Of a stretch of DNA of 64,000 nt, positions 55,452-64,000 are shown piece after piece. The DNA is from Prochlorococcus marinus XMU1410 (GTDB lineage Bacteria; Cyanobacteriota; Cyanobacteriia; PCC-6307; Cyanobiaceae), in NCBI RefSeq assembly GCF_017696085.1, contig NZ_JAAORH010000001.1:124001-188000 (forward strand), in the 5' to 3' direction. Made by a program: the position numbers and the translations under genes. The notes under the pieces were generated by a model. That model saw only the letters and a program-made list of their open reading frames with translations. It made no database searches and was not told the origin of the DNA. The first letter of the stretch is position 1. The number at the start of each line of letters is the position of its first letter.

Positions 55452-56177
55452 ATGATTTCTAAAATTAAAAACTTTTTATTTTTGATATTAGTTAGCTCTT
55501 TTTTACCTACCTCATTATTTGCAAGGAACTTAGGAATAAAAAGTTTGGGACATAGTAGTTTTTTAATTACTAGTGCAGATAAATCTATTCTTATAAATCC
55601 CTTTAAAGCAATAGGTTGTGCAAGTAATTATAAGGAGCCAAAAGAACTCAACGTAGATTTTATTTTGGCTAGTTCTAGGCTTCCAGATGAAGGATATAAC
55701 CCTAATGATCAATTAATGTTCGTTGAGCCAGGAATCTATCAATTTGAGGATATTTTATTAAATGGAATTTCTGTACCACATGACAGAGTAGATGGAAGAA
55801 GATTTGGGATGGCAACTGTTTGGAGTTGGGAGCAGAATGATCTTAAAATTGTTCATATGGGAGGAGCTGCTGGTGATATTGATATAAACAGTCAAATTAT
55901 TTTGTCTAGTCCAGATGTATTGTTTATTTCAATTGGAGGAGGAATAAAATCTTACAATGGTAAAGAAGCCTCAAAAATAGTTAAGCTTCTAAAACCTAAT
56001 GTAGTTATTCCTGTTCACTTTGAACGCGGCAAAAAAATTAATAAAGAATGTGATTTCTCAAATGCTGATTTATTTATCGAAAATATGAAAGATTTTAAAG
56101 TAAAATATGTTGGAAAAGTTTTTCAAATAAAACCTAAAAGAATCGATCAAAATACAATTTATATTTTCAGTAATTAA
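55452..56177 (+). CDS. Secreted metallo-beta-lactamase-fold protein with degenerate metal site
   Basis: The 241-residue protein has a likely signal peptide (residues 1-24, cut after SLFA) and a UlaG/YtnP-like beta-lactamase fold: LGIKSLGHSSFLITSADKSILINPF, VHMGGAAGDI and VVIPVHFERG. H34, the VPHD region and VPVHF remain. The main HxHxDH motif is replaced near residues 73-81 by ASSRLPDEG, so normal two-metal hydrolysis is doubtful. The function is unknown. It lies in the trpG run, 20 bases downstream, and overlaps convergent hisC by four bases. Confidence 0.8.
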   Translation: MISKIKNFLFLILVSSFLPTSLFARNLGIKSLGHSSFLITSADKSILINPFKAIGCASNYKEPKELNVDFILASSRLPDEGYNPNDQLMFVEPGIYQFEDILLNGISVPHDRVDGRRFGMATVWSWEQNDLKIVHMGGAAGDIDINSQIILSSPDVLFISIGGGIKSYNGKEASKIVKLLKPNVVIPVHFERGKKINKECDFSNADLFIENMKDFKVKYVGKVFQIKPKRIDQNTIYIFSN

Positions 56178-57283
56178 TTTTTTAAATCTAATATCTTGTA
56201 ATTGTCCCAGAAAAAAATCATTTGTTCTTTAGTTCCAATACTAACCCTTATAGAATTACCGATATCTTTTTTGTTTTCCATACTTCTAATAAGAATACCT
56301 TTTTTTCTCATCTGTTGTATTAATATTTTAGGATCTTTTTTTGGCCAAATTAAGAAATAATTACCGCCACTAAAGTGAGTTCTGATTTTTGTTGATTTAA
56401 ATTTATTTAAAATCCATTCCCTCGCCTTTTTTACTTCTAAAACATAATTATCAATATATGATTTGTCTTTAAGTGCTGCTAATGCAGCTGTTATAGCAAA
56501 GCTGTTTACATCATATGGTCCTGTAACTTTATTAATGTACTGAATTAAACTTTTATTGCCAAAAGTAAAACCAATTCTTAAACCAGCTAGACCTGCAGTT
56601 TTTGAAAGAGATTGGATTATTAGTATATTTTTATTCTTTTCAAAATCTATCGATTCAAGAAGACTATCTCCATTAAATTTTTCATATAGTTCATCAACAA
56701 CTATTAATGAATTGTTATTGATATTGGCTAAATTAATTATTTCATGAGAGCTTAGAACAGTTCCTGTTGGATTATTTGGATTGCAAATAAATATTAACTT
56801 TGGATTATGCTTTATTATTTTTTCCCTAAATTCTTCTATGGGGAATAGAAAATTTTCTCCAATGTAAGAACAACTTATTTTTTTCATTCCTCGGATTTCT
56901 GCACAAGGAGAATAGTAACCAAAAGTTGGATTTGTGGTTAGGAATATCTGATCTTTTTCTCCAAAGCAATTGAAAATTGCATTTATTGCTGCATCTGCTC
57001 CATTGAAAATTCCGATTTCATCATTACCAAATTTTCTTGAATCAAGATATTTATCACATAAAAATTTTTTTAAAAAATTATATTCTGGATAAATTGAAAT
57101 CTCATCTAATTTTATCGCTTGTAATGCCTCTAAAACCTTAGGACTTGGACCTAAAGTATTTTCATTAAAGTCTAAGCGTAGTAAATTTCTTCTATTTTCT
57201 AAGGGTGCAGAGTAAGACTGCATATTTATTATTTCTTCTCTTGGTTTTGGGAAAAGATTATTTACTGGATCAAAATCATTCAT
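56174..57283 (-). CDS. hisC: Histidinol-phosphate aminotransferase-like PLP enzyme
   Basis: The 369-residue class I/II aminotransferase has the RLDFNENTLGPSPKV opening, YPEY, NPNNPTGT at 169-176, DELYEKF, and the PLP lysine K228 in QSLSKTAGLAGLRIG. This is the usual HisC layout for histidine synthesis. The related CobC threonine-phosphate decarboxylase is a possible alternative. Its ATG shares one base with the argS stop (TAATG), so it is translationally coupled to argS. Confidence 0.88.
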   Translation of the reverse strand: MNDFDPVNNLFPKPREEIINMQSYSAPLENRRNLLRLDFNENTLGPSPKVLEALQAIKLDEISIYPEYNFLKKFLCDKYLDSRKFGNDEIGIFNGADAAINAIFNCFGEKDQIFLTTNPTFGYYSPCAEIRGMKKISCSYIGENFLFPIEEFREKIIKHNPKLIFICNPNNPTGTVLSSHEIINLANINNNSLIVVDELYEKFNGDSLLESIDFEKNKNILIIQSLSKTAGLAGLRIGFTFGNKSLIQYINKVTGPYDVNSFAITAALAALKDKSYIDNYVLEVKKAREWILNKFKSTKIRTHFSGGNYFLIWPKKDPKILIQQMRKKGILIRSMENKKDIGNSIRVSIGTKEQMIFFWDNYKILDLKN

Positions 57284-59097
57284 TACATTCTTTCTAAAGT
57301 TTCAATTCCTAAAAGCTCTAAGCTTAATTTTAATGTTTTTGCAGTTAGGTCACATAAATTAAGCCTAGAGATTTTTATATTTTTTTCTTCTTTGAGGATT
57401 GGAACTTGATCATAGAATCTATTAAAAGTCTGACATAGCTCGAACAGATAATTGCATAATCTATTTGGCATTAAGTCTTTTTCAATAGAAATTATGACTT
57501 CATCGAACCTAAGTAATTTTCTAATAAGTTTCCACTCAGATTTATGTTCATAATTTACGTACTGAAAATCTTTAGATTCATAAACAAAATCATTTTTTCT
57601 TTTAATTCCTAAAATTCTTACAAGTGTATATAACAAATAAGGAGCAGTATTACCATTAAGGGAAAGCATTTTATCAAAACTAAATTGATAATTAGTAATC
57701 CTATTTTGACTTAAATCTGCATACTTAACAGCTCCTAATCCAATAATTCTTGAAGTATTTGCTATAAACTCTTCGGTCTCATAACGATCTTCATCTTCTA
57801 ATCTTTTCAATAAATCTTCTTTTGCTCTTCTAACTGCTTCATTTAATAAATCTTTTAGGCGTATTGTTTTCCCTTCTCTTGTCTTTAGTTTTTTGCCATC
57901 AATTCCTTGAACTAACCCAAAAGGGACATGGTCTACTTGACAATTTTCTGGGATCCATTTTGCTTTTTTTGCAACTTGAAAGACTCCAGCAAAATGATTT
58001 GCTTGCCCATGATCAGTTACATAAATAATTCTTGAAGCATCATCGCCATTAGGAGGTTTATTGAATCTGTATCTTATAGCAGCAAGATCTGTGGTGGCAT
58101 AATTAAACCCTCCATCTTTTTTTTGAATAATTAACGGTAAAGGTTTTCCTTCTTTATTAGTCATCCCATCTAAAAATACACATTTTGCTCCTTGATCTTC
58201 TACTAATATTTTTTCTAAATTCAAATCATCAATAACTGATTTTAAGAAGGGATTATAAAAAGATTCACCTCTTTCTTCTATTTTTATTTTTAAATTTTTA
58301 TAGATTTCATCAAATTCTTTCCTTGATTGATCACATAATAATTTCCAAGCTTTAATCGATTTAATATCTCCACTTTGTAACTTAACTACTTCCTCTCTAG
58401 ATCTTTTTTGGAATTCAGATTCGTTATCAAATCTTTTTTTTGATTCTTTATAAAATTCAACTAAATCACTTATCTTGATCTTTCCTATTTCTTCTAGATC
58501 ATTTGAATATAAATCTTTGAGCTGAGTAATAAGCATGCCAAATTGTGTTCCCCAATCACCAACATGATTGAGTCTTAATACTTCATAACCTCTTAACTCG
58601 AAAATTCTAGATATTGAGTCACCTATTATTGTTGATCTTAAATGCCCTACATGCATTTCTTTAGCAATATTAGGGCTAGAAAAATCGACAATAACTTTAT
58701 TGGACAAACCACCATCTAAATCTTTTCTAATTAGAGGTATGCCAGCCCTATTGCATTGAATATTTGACTTAATTTCATTTATTAGAACCTCATCTTTTAA
58801 TTTTATATTTATAAATCCAGGTCCAGCTATTTCTAGACTCTTACATAATTTTGCTATGCTTTTATTTTTATTTAAAAGGTTAATAAAATCATTTGAAATA
58901 TCTCTTGGGTTCTTTTTATATATTTTAGATAAACTCAAACAAACATTACATTGATAATCACCAAATTCCTCTTTTGATGATTGTGTAATTAAATTCTTGC
59001 TAAGAATTGCGAATTCTCCTTCTTTATCATTTTTTTCAAGACTATCTAAAAGAGATTGTTCAAATTGTTTTGTTAATTCTTTAAAAATGATTAGCAT
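57283..59097 (-). CDS. argS: Arginyl-tRNA synthetase
   Basis: The 604-residue class I synthetase has the HIGH-type motif HVGHLRST, an N-terminal Add-1 domain ([20 protein letters not shown]), and the KMSK-type region [28 protein letters not shown]-terminal DALR anticodon domain includes LLYTLVRI. The size is normal. It is the first gene of an argS-hisC unit and lies downstream of nadC by 27 bases. Confidence 0.97.
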   Translation of the reverse strand: MLIIFKELTKQFEQSLLDSLEKNDKEGEFAILSKNLITQSSKEEFGDYQCNVCLSLSKIYKKNPRDISNDFINLLNKNKSIAKLCKSLEIAGPGFINIKLKDEVLINEIKSNIQCNRAGIPLIRKDLDGGLSNKVIVDFSSPNIAKEMHVGHLRSTIIGDSISRIFELRGYEVLRLNHVGDWGTQFGMLITQLKDLYSNDLEEIGKIKISDLVEFYKESKKRFDNESEFQKRSREEVVKLQSGDIKSIKAWKLLCDQSRKEFDEIYKNLKIKIEERGESFYNPFLKSVIDDLNLEKILVEDQGAKCVFLDGMTNKEGKPLPLIIQKKDGGFNYATTDLAAIRYRFNKPPNGDDASRIIYVTDHGQANHFAGVFQVAKKAKWIPENCQVDHVPFGLVQGIDGKKLKTREGKTIRLKDLLNEAVRRAKEDLLKRLEDEDRYETEEFIANTSRIIGLGAVKYADLSQNRITNYQFSFDKMLSLNGNTAPYLLYTLVRILGIKRKNDFVYESKDFQYVNYEHKSEWKLIRKLLRFDEVIISIEKDLMPNRLCNYLFELCQTFNRFYDQVPILKEEKNIKISRLNLCDLTAKTLKLSLELLGIETLERM

Positions 59098-59124
59098 TAA
59101 TTATTAAATTATTTATCTATATGA

Positions 59125-59991
59125 TTAATTAATATAACGCATACTCAAATCAATCCAATTACTTTTGGTGATTGAAGAACTTGTTGAAATCAAATCAATA
59201 CCTTTTATCAGATATTTACTAATTTCTTGAGGGTTTATTCCAGAAACTTCTATTATCAAATTTTTATTGACTTCTTTTTGTAGACTATTAATTGATAACT
59301 CTCTTAATTCTTGAACGTTTTTTTTGATTATTTCAGGACTAAGTTCATCTAATAAGACACTATCCGCTCCTGCTAATACTGCTTCTTTTGCCTGGTCGAT
59401 ATTCTCAGCTTCAATTATGATATGAGTTGTAAAAGGCGAATTTAGGCGAATATTTTGTACTGCATTCTTAAGATTATCTGTCCATGCAATATGATTTTCT
59501 TTGATCATAGCAGCATCGTATAATCCCATTCTATGATTCACCCCACCTCCACATTTGAATGCATATTTTTCAAATATTCTTAAGCCAGGGGTCGTTTTCC
59601 TAGTATCTGCTAATTTTATATTTGTGCCTTCTAATTTATCTTTAAGATTCTTTGTATATGTTGATATTCCAGATAAATGCATTGCTATATTTAAGCTGAT
59701 CCTTTCACTAGCGAGTAAACTTTTTGAAGGCCCATATATTTCTAGGAGTTTTTGATCTTTAACAAATTTATCTCCATCAGAGATATTAAATTTTGGAATG
59801 ATTTTTAAATCAATTTTTCTAAAAATTTCTTTTATAATTTCAACCCCGCAGAATATACCCTCTTCTTTTGCAATCCAATATGCATTACCATTCTCTTCTG
59901 TAATAGAGGAACTTGTAAGATCTCCCCTACCTATATCTTCATCGATCCAATTATCAATGATTTTACTTATTATTGGAGTATTTAAATCCAC
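59125..59991 (-). CDS. nadC: Quinolinate phosphoribosyltransferase (nicotinate-nucleotide pyrophosphorylase)
   Basis: The 288-residue enzyme of NAD synthesis has EDIGRGDLTSSSI, the core LADTRKTTPGLRIFEKYAFKCGGGVNHRMGLYDAAMIKENHI, IIIEAENIDQAKEAVLAGADSVLLDELSPE and EVSGIN. All are diagnostic. Length is normal. It is on the same strand as mnmE (82 bases upstream) and argS. Confidence 0.96.
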   Translation of the reverse strand: MDLNTPIISKIIDNWIDEDIGRGDLTSSSITEENGNAYWIAKEEGIFCGVEIIKEIFRKIDLKIIPKFNISDGDKFVKDQKLLEIYGPSKSLLASERISLNIAMHLSGISTYTKNLKDKLEGTNIKLADTRKTTPGLRIFEKYAFKCGGGVNHRMGLYDAAMIKENHIAWTDNLKNAVQNIRLNSPFTTHIIIEAENIDQAKEAVLAGADSVLLDELSPEIIKKNVQELRELSINSLQKEVNKNLIIEVSGINPQEISKYLIKGIDLISTSSSITKSNWIDLSMRYIN

Positions 59992-60073
59992 GAAACTAAT
60001 AAATAATTAATTAATAAAAATTAAACTGAAGTTAGAGAATCAACTATATATCACTATGTAATTTAACTCAAAT

Positions 60074-61456
60074 TTATTTACCTATACAAAACTTAGAAAA
60101 AATATTATCTAGAAGTTCCTCTGTTAATTCTTGACCAGTTATTTTAGATAAGTTTTGAATTCCATCTCTCAGTTCAATTGATAACAAATCAAATGGCAAT
60201 TTATTTTCAATTATTTCATCAGTATCATTTAAATTAGATAAGCAAGCAGACAAATTTGTTAGATGTCTTTCGTTTAAAAATATATTGATATTTTCTACTT
60301 GTTTTAATCCGCATTTTTTTATAATTGTGTCTATTAATAACCTTTCACCATCATTATTCTTAATACTCATAAGAATTGTGTTTTTTAACTCATTTGAATT
60401 AATATTTTTGCAATCAATTAAATCTTTTTTATTGCCCAAAATAGTAATTAATTTTTCTTTGGGAATTTCTTGTATTATTTTTTTGTCTTCTTCATTAAAT
60501 CCTTCTTCAAGACTATAAATATAAATTATAAAATCTGACTCTTTTATTTTCCCAAAACTTTTTTTAATTCCAATACTTTCAATTTGTTCATGAGTTTCTC
60601 TTATGCCAGCAGTATCAATTATTTTCATTGGAATATCATTAATAGTTAAATTAACTTCAATAACATCTCTAGTTGTTCCAGGAATATTAGTTACGATTGC
60701 TTTCTCTTTTTTTGCAAGCAAATTTAATAAAGAGCTTTTACCAACATTTGTTTTACCTATAAGCGCAATGGATATTCCATTGTGAATATATGAATTTCTT
60801 TTTGCATTTTCTATTAGTAATTCTATTTTTTCTTTGACTTTTTTAATGTTTTTTAGATATTTGGTGTAATCAAAATCTGTGAAGTCTTCTTCAAAATCAA
60901 CTCTCGCTTCTATTTCGCAAAGTTGATTTATAAGGTCATTTTTAATATCATCAATTTTTTTCTTTATTTCTCCTTGAACCCCGCTAAAGGCTAACTCTGC
61001 TGATCTGGTATTGCTTGCATTAATTAATTGATTAATCGACTCGGCTTGAGTAAGGTCTATTTTTCCATTAAGAAAAGCTCTTTGACTAAATTCTCCTGGG
61101 TTTGCAAGTCTAACTCTAGAATTACTAGATAATAATATCTTTAAAACTTTATTTACTATGATAATTCCGCCATGGCAATGAAGTTCAACTACATCCTCTC
61201 CTGTGAAGCTATTTGGGGATTTCATCACTAAAATTAAAACCTCATCTATAAATTTATTTTGTTTATTCTCCTTAATAAAACCACGAAACACCCTATGTGA
61301 TTCCCATGCATATTTGGATTTAGTTTGAACAATCTTTTTGCAAGAATTTGTTGCGTCTTTCCCTGATACTCTTATTATCGCAACTCCTCCCTTCCCAATA
61401 CTTATAGCTGAAGCAATTGCGGCTATCGTATCTTCTGTAGTAACTATCGAATCCAT
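60074..61456 (-). CDS. mnmE: tRNA modification GTPase MnmE
   Basis: The 460-residue GTPase works with MnmG on wobble uridine. An N-terminal folate-binding domain ([24 protein letters not shown]) precedes an inserted G domain with [21 protein letters not shown] and NKKD. It ends in CIGK, the catalytic CxGK tail. A helical linker includes [10 protein letters not shown]. The start is ATG at 61456. It diverges from the DUF2062 gene by 66 bases. Confidence 0.97.
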   Translation of the reverse strand: MDSIVTTEDTIAAIASAISIGKGGVAIIRVSGKDATNSCKKIVQTKSKYAWESHRVFRGFIKENKQNKFIDEVLILVMKSPNSFTGEDVVELHCHGGIIIVNKVLKILLSSNSRVRLANPGEFSQRAFLNGKIDLTQAESINQLINASNTRSAELAFSGVQGEIKKKIDDIKNDLINQLCEIEARVDFEEDFTDFDYTKYLKNIKKVKEKIELLIENAKRNSYIHNGISIALIGKTNVGKSSLLNLLAKKEKAIVTNIPGTTRDVIEVNLTINDIPMKIIDTAGIRETHEQIESIGIKKSFGKIKESDFIIYIYSLEEGFNEEDKKIIQEIPKEKLITILGNKKDLIDCKNINSNELKNTILMSIKNNDGERLLIDTIIKKCGLKQVENINIFLNERHLTNLSACLSNLNDTDEIIENKLPFDLLSIELRDGIQNLSKITGQELTEELLDNIFSKFCIGK

Positions 61457-61522
61457 CTCTCGCTTTGTTATGGATAATTAAGTAAGATTATCAAGAATTT
61501 AATTTTGAAATTTTCTTTCTGA

Positions 61523-61966
61523 ATGAGATTTAAAAGAGATATTACCTATATGAAAATTCTATCATTATTTAGGAGTCAGAATGGAAGTCCTTTCTTTAAT
61601 GCTAAAGGTTTAGCTATAGGTGTATTTAGTGGTTGCTTTCCTTTTTTTGGTTTTCAGACTTTAATGGGAGTATTTTTTGCGAAAATAGCTAAGGGAAATA
61701 TTGTTCTAGCTGCAATTGGTACCTGGATCAGCAACCCTTTTACTTATATTCCACTTTATTATTTTAACTATAAAGTTGGTTCGTTTTTTTTAAATAATCC
61801 TTCTAATAAAATTCTTGAAAAAAGTTTAGTTATTGATGACTTATGGAAACAAGGTAGAATTTTTTCACTAAAATTACTCTTAGGTTCATCTTGTGTAGGT
61901 ATTTTATTAGCTTTGATTTGCGGCAGTATTGTTTTCTTTATCTACAAGATAAAAAGTAAAAGATAG
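61523..61966 (+). CDS. DUF2062 membrane protein
   Basis: The 147-residue protein has GVFSGCFPFFGFQTLMGVFFAKIAKGN, then TWISNPFTYIPLYYFNYKVG, and a final helix SSCVGILLALICGSIVFFIYKIK. This is the layout of DUF2062, a small membrane family in proteobacteria and cyanobacteria of unknown function. Three membrane segments are visible. It converges with relA/spoT (18-base gap) and diverges from mnmE. Confidence 0.85.
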   Translation: MRFKRDITYMKILSLFRSQNGSPFFNAKGLAIGVFSGCFPFFGFQTLMGVFFAKIAKGNIVLAAIGTWISNPFTYIPLYYFNYKVGSFFLNNPSNKILEKSLVIDDLWKQGRIFSLKLLLGSSCVGILLALICGSIVFFIYKIKSKR

Positions 61967-61984
61967 ATTGATCTGATTTTAAAA

Positions 61985-64000
61985 TTAACTTTGACCAACT
62001 CTGGCAATATCTAAAACATCTGCCATTGATTTAATTTGTTCAATTGTTTTGTGAAGTTGATTATAACTTTCGAGACCTACACAAAGATTTATAATAGCTG
62101 GTTTACCATAAGCAGTTTTAACATTTGCATCGCTAACGTTTATACCTTTATCAGATAACCGCATAAGAATATCTTTAAGGACTCCAACTCTATCAATTAC
62201 TTCTATTCGTAGCTGAATTGGAAACTTATTATCGCCAGTTTTATTATCTTGATTCCAACCAACAGGTAATCTTCTCTCTATTGGAATTGGTATTACATTC
62301 TCACAATCTTCCCTATGTATGGTTATCCCATGGTTGCCGAGCGATACAGTTCCGACAATATCCTCACCTGGAAGTGGAGTACAGCATTTACCTATTCTGT
62401 AATCAAGACCTTCTATCCCGGAAATTGGTGATTTAGCTGCCGCATTGGATTTAACAGTGGATAAATTACTATTACTTTTAAGAGATTTTGCTATTTCAGA
62501 GTCAGAAACATTTTTTACATCTTCCGTTTGTAATTTTATTTCTTCTCTTAGTCTGTTTAATACTTGATGCAAAGTTAAACCGCCAAAACCGAGAGATGCA
62601 AGAAGGTCTTCAGTAGTTTTTAAATTGCATCGATTTGCAACTTTTTTCATGGCTTCGCTAGAAAGTAATGCTTCAAAACCGTTTCGACCTACTTCTTTTT
62701 CAAGTAAATCTCTACCTCTTTTAATCGTTTCATCACGATGGCTTTTCTTATACCATTGGCGGATTCTATTTTTAGCAGTTGGTGTAACTACAAAGTTCAG
62801 CCAATCCAAGCTTGGAGTAGCATTATTACTGGTCAAAATTTCTATGAAGTCACCATTTTGAAGTGCTGTAGATAATGGAGAAAGCTTTTCATTAATTCTT
62901 ATTCCATTACAGTGATTTCCAACTTCAGAATGGATTCTGTAGGCGAAATCTATCGCGGTAGATCCTTTCCTTAAACCAACAACATCTCCTTTTGGAGTGA
63001 TTACAAATACTTCTTCATCAAATAAATCTTCTTTAATTGAAGCTAAATAATCATTATGATCCCTTTCATTACCTTCTTGTTGCCATTCTACTAATTGTCT
63101 TAGCCAATTAAATCTCTCGGCATTACTTTTAGCAGGAGAACCGCCCTCTTTATATTGCCAATGAGCGGCAATACCATATTCAGCAATTTGATGCATCGAA
63201 GTAGTTCTAATTTGAACTTCAATAGGTCGATGTCTTCCAATCACAGAAGTGTGTAATGACTGATATCCATTCGGTTTTGGTAATCCTATATAGTCTTTAA
63301 ATCTACCTGGAATTGGTTTGAAAGTATCATGAACAACTGCTAAAGCTCTATAACAACTATCTGAATTGTCCACGATAATTCTTAGGGCAGCAACATCATA
63401 AATCTCGTGAAAATGCTTTTGTTGTCTTTCCATTTTGCTCCAGATGCCATAAAGATGTTTTGGCCTTCCTGTTATTTCAAAATTTTTCAAACCTGCTGAA
63501 ATCAAGTTTTCCTTCATAAGATTTAAAGTTACTTTTAATCTTTTTTCTCTATCACTTCTTTTAACGGCGATTTGATCTTTAAGATCTAGATATTCTTTGG
63601 GCTCTAGGAATTTAAAAGCTAAATCTTCTAATTCCCATTTAAATCTGTTTATTCCTAGTCGATTAGCTAATGGTGCATAAATCTCTCTTGTTTCTCTCGC
63701 TATTCTTAGTTTTTTCTCATCATTTAGCCATTCAATTGTTCTCATGTTGTGAAGTCGATCTGCAAGTTTAACTAAGACAACTCTGATATCGCTGGCCATA
63801 GCCAAAAACATTTTCCTAAGATTTTCAGCTTGTGCTTCAGTCCTGTTGTTAAAGTGAATGCCGCCTAATTTTGTTACACCCTCTACAAGTATTTTTACTT
63901 CTAATCCAAAATTTGTTTCTATTTCGGATAAATCAATGCCAGTATCTTCAACTACATCATGTAAAAGGCCTGCAGCAATAACAGATGCACTAGCACCTAT
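61985..64000 (-). CDS. spoT: RelA/SpoT (p)ppGpp synthetase/hydrolase, N-terminus off the window
   Basis: The frame stays open past the ATG at 63811 to the right edge, adding 63 residues that read GLLHDVVEDTGIDLSEIE and LVEGVTKL, the HD hydrolase domain. Visible parts in order are HD (LADRLHNMRTIEWL), synthetase (VAALRIIVDNSDSCYRALAVVHDTFKPIPGRFKDYIGLPKPNGYQSLHTSV), TGS (EEVFVITPKGDVVGLRKGSTAIDFAYRIHSEVG), and a C-terminal ACT domain (RIEVIDRVGVLKDILMRLSDKG). A bifunctional Rel is expected in cyanobacteria. The true start is outside the window. Confidence 0.96.
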   Translation of the reverse strand: MGASASVIAAGLLHDVVEDTGIDLSEIETNFGLEVKILVEGVTKLGGIHFNNRTEAQAENLRKMFLAMASDIRVVLVKLADRLHNMRTIEWLNDEKKLRIARETREIYAPLANRLGINRFKWELEDLAFKFLEPKEYLDLKDQIAVKRSDREKRLKVTLNLMKENLISAGLKNFEITGRPKHLYGIWSKMERQQKHFHEIYDVAALRIIVDNSDSCYRALAVVHDTFKPIPGRFKDYIGLPKPNGYQSLHTSVIGRHRPIEVQIRTTSMHQIAEYGIAAHWQYKEGGSPAKSNAERFNWLRQLVEWQQEGNERDHNDYLASIKEDLFDEEVFVITPKGDVVGLRKGSTAIDFAYRIHSEVGNHCNGIRINEKLSPLSTALQNGDFIEILTSNNATPSLDWLNFVVTPTAKNRIRQWYKKSHRDETIKRGRDLLEKEVGRNGFEALLSSEAMKKVANRCNLKTTEDLLASLGFGGLTLHQVLNRLREEIKLQTEDVKNVSDSEIAKSLKSNSNLSTVKSNAAAKSPISGIEGLDYRIGKCCTPLPGEDIVGTVSLGNHGITIHREDCENVIPIPIERRLPVGWNQDNKTGDNKFPIQLRIEVIDRVGVLKDILMRLSDKGINVSDANVKTAYGKPAIINLCVGLESYNQLHKTIEQIKSMADVLDIARVGQS

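Noticed and set aside
61985-63811. relA/spoT taken as starting at ATG 63811
   Set aside because: The frame continues to the window edge and encodes the HD domain (LLHDVVEDTG), so 63811 is an internal methionine.

Overview
The window is an AT-rich, gene-dense stretch of a marine picocyanobacterial chromosome. Gene content, gene order and protein wording fit a high-light-adapted Prochlorococcus. Markers are Ycf3, Ycf34, NdhM, ChlM, phytoene synthase and desaturase, RpaA, RpaB, a RbcR-type LysR regulator, a phylloquinone cluster, and the cyanobacterial families DUF3172, DUF3285, DUF3352 and UPF0367. Genes are separated by few bases, and many convergent pairs abut or overlap, as in a streamlined genome. 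I made this assignment by reading; no database search was possible.

Layout. 1-1360: the cysK start (off the left edge), a UPF0367 protein, an ABC ATPase and tRNA-Asn(GUU). 1344-3277: an accessory insert between the 3' end of tRNA-Asn and a 14-bp copy of that end. It holds an McrB-N-like (DUF3578) plus DUF3883 nuclease-like protein, a small AlpA/excisionase-like protein, and clusters of ATGGTGGG repeats at both ends, but no integrase. The right boundary lies inside a probable structured small RNA that resembles the Yfr2 family. 3600-11060: a lone hypothetical gene, rpaA, a copper-type P-ATPase/tmk/holB operon, ycf3 and radA. 11166-18550: rpaB directly abutting plsX-fabH-fabD-plsC, then tsaB, ycf34, a tRNA nucleotidyltransferase and an RRM protein. 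18552-27503: crtB, crtP, ndhM, DUF3172, rbcR, an NnrU/Z-ISO-like gene, ndhF and ndhD. 27600-36530: scpA, a sugar nucleotidyltransferase, metF, pedR-like, CYTH, NAD kinase, ndhE-G-I-A and gltA. 36650-46250: DUF3352, rhodanese, trpB, SUI1, cysC, purE, chlM, a NarL-type regulator, a cysteine desulfurase, rsmH and ndhH. 46254-51299: the menI/E/C/A/F phylloquinone cluster. 51292-64000: gshB, grxC, prfB (with a programmed frameshift), DUF3285, ybeY, dgkA, trpG, a degenerate metallo-beta-lactamase protein, hisC, argS, nadC, mnmE, DUF2062 and relA/spoT, which runs off the right edge.

Most of the window serves photosynthesis and core metabolism. NDH-1 subunits M, F, D, E, G, I, A and H occur in four places. 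Phylloquinone, carotenoid and Mg-porphyrin steps supply photosystem I and the antenna. RpaA, RpaB, PedR-like, RbcR-like and the NarL regulator probably tie transcription to light and redox state. The accessory insert at tRNA-Asn is the part most likely to hold something undescribed: a minimal integrase-less element carrying a probable anti-phage nuclease.
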